From Bradyrhizobium sp. 132 (GTDB lineage Bacteria > Pseudomonadota > Alphaproteobacteria > Rhizobiales > Xanthobacteraceae): a DNA stretch of 64,000 bases. Both the position numbers and the translations under genes were made by a program. Below are positions 62,211-64,000 of this stretch, piece by piece (the stretch's first letter is position 1; every line of letters begins with the position of its first letter). Location of the stretch: positions 30,179 through 94,178 of the forward strand of contig NZ_JADPKY010000143.1 of NCBI RefSeq assembly GCF_023074185.1. Reading direction: 5' to 3'. Below the pieces are notes generated by a model, which was not told where the DNA came from, did no database searches, and saw nothing but the letters and a program-made list of their open reading frames with translations.

Positions 62211-62657
62211 CTACGGAGAACGCTTCTTGGCCGGCTTCTTCTTGGCATTGCTCGTGTTCAGGGCCGCCGCCGCGCGGATCAGCGCCTTCAACGCCTTCTC
62301 GTTGATTTTCGCGCCTTCGTGGAAATCGATCGCGCGCCGCACATTGCCCTCGAGGCTGGAATTGAACAGCCCGGCCGGGTCGTCCAGTGCCGCGCCCTTG
62401 GCAAACGTCATCTTCAAGACGGCCTTGTAGGTCTCCCCCGTGCAGATGATGCCGTCGTGCTCCCAGACGGGCACGCCGCGCCATTTCCACTCCTCGACAA
62501 TGTCAGGATCGGCCTCCTTGATCAGGCCGCGGATGCGCTTGAGCATCTCGCCGCGCCAGTCGCCGAGCTCCTTGATCCTGCTGTCGATCAGCTTGGAAGG
62601 CGAAGGCCCATTTGCTTCCTTCGCGCTGCCTGTCGTAGCGGTCACGGCCTTTTTCAT
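62211..62657 (-). CDS. DUF1801 domain protein
   Basis: 148 residues. The ATG at 62657 overlaps the stop of the 74-residue membrane gene upstream (ATGA). The middle has LGDWRGEMLKRIRGLIKEAD, EEWKWRGVPVWEHDGIICTG, YKAVLKMTFAKGAAL and FNSSLEGNVRRAIDFHEGAK, the DUF1801 (YdhG/YobT-like) pattern. It ends with a Lys-rich tail (AKKKPAKKRSP). These small proteins may bind iron or act as chaperones; the function is not certain. Coupled to a membrane protein and to the ArsR-SRPBCC genes in one minus-strand block. Confidence 0.8.
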   Translation of the reverse strand: MKKAVTATTGSAKEANGPSPSKLIDSRIKELGDWRGEMLKRIRGLIKEADPDIVEEWKWRGVPVWEHDGIICTGETYKAVLKMTFAKGAALDDPAGLFNSSLEGNVRRAIDFHEGAKINEKALKALIRAAAALNTSNAKKKPAKKRSP

Positions 62658-62878
62658 GATCTCGCCTCGCGTCGCGCGTCGTCGCGCTTGCCGAGATAGG
62701 GCAGCGCGAACAAATATAACCCGGTGATAAGCATCGGAATCAGCGGGACGAGCGCCATGAAGCCGATCCAGGCGGCCTCGACCCGCTGGATCATGGCGAC
62801 GATGTTCGCGATGACGGCGAGCGTGAAAGCGATCGACAGCCAGCGATGGATTTGCCGAATCCACATGCTTGAGCTCAT
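62654..62878 (-). CDS. Small membrane protein, 74 residues
   Basis: ATG at 62878 with AAGGAGATCCC upstream. Two hydrophobic helices (LSIAFTLAVIANIVAM and AAWIGFMALVPLIPMLITGL, extending through YLFALPYLG), then a basic end with KRDDARREARS. The first part WIRQIHRWLSIAF recalls the start of cytochrome b561-like or PepSY-type membrane proteins, but no clear family is assigned. Coupled by ATGA to the DUF1801 gene. Confidence 0.65.
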   Translation of the reverse strand: MSSSMWIRQIHRWLSIAFTLAVIANIVAMIQRVEAAWIGFMALVPLIPMLITGLYLFALPYLGKRDDARREARS

Positions 62879-62919
62879 TGGGATCTCCTTTGGGAATGAT
62901 CTGAAGAGACGCCGGCTGG

Positions 62920-63351
62920 CTAGTCAGCCCGCGCCAGCACCTCGTCCAGCTTGGCGAAAAACTGCTTCCAGCCGGCATGCGCGCCGCCAAAAGCCTGCTT
63001 CTGCGTCGGGCTGAAGCCGGCTTGCTCGACGCGCAGTTGCGTGCCGGCGCCCGTCGGTGTCAGCGTGAAGGTCACGACGCTCTTGAGATCGAACGCCGCG
63101 TCGTCATGCGAGAAATTCCAGGTGTAGGCGAGCGTCTTCTGCGGCTCGATGGTGAGGACCTCGCAGTCCAGCACGCCGCCCCACTCGCCGCGAAGGTTGA
63201 AGCGGTGGCCGACGGTCGGCTTGAAGTCGTTCTTCATCAGCCACTCCTCGATCAGATGCGGCTGCGTCAGCGCACGCCAGATCCGCTCTGCCGGAAAGGC
63301 AAATTCGCGCTCGATGACGACAGAACGCATCTCGGTAGCGGCTTCGGTCAT
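62920..63351 (-). CDS. SRPBCC / AHSA1 family protein
   Basis: 143 residues from the ATG at 63351, which overlaps the arsR stop (ATGA). The pattern is VVIEREFAFPAERIWRALTQ, LIEEWLMKNDFKPTVGHRF, KTLAYTWNFSHDD, VTFTLTPTGAGTQLRVEQAG and GAHAGWKQFFAKLDEVL, standard for the AHSA1 START-like fold with a ligand cavity. Such proteins are often paired with an ArsR regulator, as here, probably as the regulated gene. The ligand is unknown. Confidence 0.92.
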   Translation of the reverse strand: MTEAATEMRSVVIEREFAFPAERIWRALTQPHLIEEWLMKNDFKPTVGHRFNLRGEWGGVLDCEVLTIEPQKTLAYTWNFSHDDAAFDLKSVVTFTLTPTGAGTQLRVEQAGFSPTQKQAFGGAHAGWKQFFAKLDEVLARAD

Positions 63352-63680
63352 TGGTCCATCCTCTTCAGGAGATCGTCGAGTGCGTCCAGCCGGTTTTGCC
63401 AGAACCCGGCCATCTGGCCGGTCCAGTCGATCAGCGGATTGAGTGCGCCGGGCAGCGCGCTGTAATGCGTTTGCCGTCCTTGATGCCGGTCGCGCACCAG
63501 CCCGGCCTGCTTCAGCGCGCCAAGATGTTTTGAGACCGCCGGCTGGGAAACGCCTGATACCGCCGTGAGTGCCCCGACTGTCTGTTCCCCTTCGCGGCAC
63601 AGCCGCTCGAAGATCGCCCGCCGGGTCGGATCGGCAAGCGTCCTGAACAGAAGGTCGTGAGCGACGGACATGAGATTCAT
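63348..63680 (-). CDS. ArsR-family transcriptional regulator
   Basis: 110 residues from the ATG at 63680 (another at 63671). Winged helix: LLFRTLADPTRRAIFERLCR, TVGALTAVSGVSQPAVSKHL (recognition helix) and LGALKQAGLVRDRHQGRQTH. It lacks a clear CxC metal-binding motif, so it is probably not a metal sensor, like other SRPBCC-linked ArsR proteins. The start codon lies inside an inverted repeat, suggesting autoregulation. Confidence 0.92.
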   Translation of the reverse strand: MNLMSVAHDLLFRTLADPTRRAIFERLCREGEQTVGALTAVSGVSQPAVSKHLGALKQAGLVRDRHQGRQTHYSALPGALNPLIDWTGQMAGFWQNRLDALDDLLKRMDQ

Positions 63681-63722
63681 AACCTGAAAGTTATGGATTA
63701 GTTCATAACCATGGGGTTATGA
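63678..63722. promoter_or_regulatory. Two CATAAC/GTTATG palindromes, likely ArsR operator
   Basis: CATAAC-N6-GTTATG at 63678-63695 and TCATAACC-N4-GGTTATGA at 63703-63722. The two palindromes share the same half-site CATAAC and lie 25 bases apart centre to centre, overlapping the start codon of the ArsR gene. This is a typical autorepressor arrangement; binding is inferred. Confidence 0.65.
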
Positions 63723-63775
63723 TATGTCAAGCGCGATGAGGGGGCGGTCGGATTTCAGTACTTGCCGCGGGCACC

Positions 63776-63893
63776 GGTGCACCTCTCCCGCTTGCGGGAG
63801 AGGTCGGCAGGAAGCGCCGGGTGAGGGTTTTCTCCTCTTGGGGGTTCTCTTGGGAAGTCTCGATTGCGAGACATCCTCACCCCGCCTCTCACG
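63776..63893. repeat. Palindromic repeat with two nested inverted repeats
   Basis: CTCTCCCGCTTGCGGGAGAG at 63782-63801 is an 8-base-arm hairpin; further out GGGTGAGG (63819-63827 area) pairs with CCTCACCC near 63875-63882. This layout is a common intergenic repeat in rhizobial genomes. It is a fourth family in this window. The remaining sequence to 63910 shows no gene. Confidence 0.7.
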
Positions 63894-63910
63894 CGCAAGC
63901 GCTATCGGAT

Positions 63911-64000
63911 TCACACATCGGCCATTCGCAGTGAGGCGCCAAATTTGATGCGCTGGAGGGCTTCGAGCCCCAAGCGCATGGTTTTTGGTCCCGGCTTGCC
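63911..64000 (-). CDS. C-terminal end of an unidentified protein (partial)
   Basis: The last 29 codons of a minus-strand frame run off the window and end with TGA at 63913-63911. The product tail is GKPGPKTMRLGLEALQRIKF then GASLRMADV. The K-P-G-P-K-T-x-R-L-G-L-E-A-L-Q-R pattern resembles the tail of some IS4-type DDE transposases (PGxKTLWxGLQRL), but this is a weak resemblance. Codon use is normal. It cannot be identified from this fragment. Confidence 0.35.
   Translation of the reverse strand, partial: GKPGPKTMRLGLEALQRIKFGASLRMADV

Overview
The window reads as a chromosomal segment of an alphaproteobacterium of the Bradyrhizobium type (Nitrobacteraceae). Evidence: high GC with strong third-position GC, protein sequences typical of that group (DUF3309 protein, LigD/Ku pair, TreS-maltokinase fusion, transaldolase-glucose isomerase fusion), four different intergenic palindromic repeats of the kind scattered through such genomes, and GGAAC-N17-GTT promoters matching the EcfG general stress sigma factor. 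The species call is inference. No rRNA, tRNA, CRISPR array or complete insertion sequence was seen.

Layout. 1-1.5 kb: end of a fumarylacetoacetate-hydrolase-type gene, a lone solute-binding protein and a small glycine-zipper protein. 1.5-13.6 kb: a catabolic block. A minus-strand operon (CaiB CoA-transferase, MaoC hydratase, CitE lyase, IclR regulator) is divergent from a plus-strand run (TRAP transporter P-Q-M, acyl-CoA dehydrogenase, acyl-CoA ligase, CoA-transferase), with a second ligase facing it. The gene set resembles itaconate or related C5-dicarboxylate degradation. 13.6-17.3 kb: upp, then a cluster of small or unknown genes, including two paralogous small proteins and a DapA-family protein lacking its Schiff-base lysine. 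17.7-26.1 kb: the complete kdpFABCDE potassium-uptake system, preceded by a 27-codon ORF and with a possible CTG-started micropeptide inside the leader. 26.2-29.9 kb: ku and ligD, divergent, with overlapping EcfG-type promoters. 30-30.7 kb: a DUF3309 protein and a PHA-granule-region protein.

30.6-56.2 kb is one large carbohydrate island. treY-treZ-glgX-glgB-treS/maltokinase-glgE-like run on the minus strand as a tightly overlapped operon; malQ and a GH15 glucanase/trehalase run divergently; then, on the minus strand, a HAD phosphatase, gluconokinase, 6-phosphogluconolactonase, zwf, 6-phosphogluconate dehydrogenase and a Tal-Pgi fusion. Together they interconvert alpha-glucan, maltose and trehalose and feed glucose-6-phosphate through the oxidative and non-oxidative pentose phosphate routes. 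The GlgE-like protein lacks the GH13 invariant arginine, the acid/base glutamate and the usual maltose-1-phosphate motif, so it may be a pseudoenzyme or have a new role.

56.5-62.2 kb: a membrane protein, then the prkA-yeaH-spoVR stress operon behind a good EcfG promoter, with a perfect terminator-like hairpin inside the start of prkA. 62.2-64 kb: an ArsR-SRPBCC pair with a likely self-operator, two small genes, a palindromic repeat and the tail of an unidentified gene.
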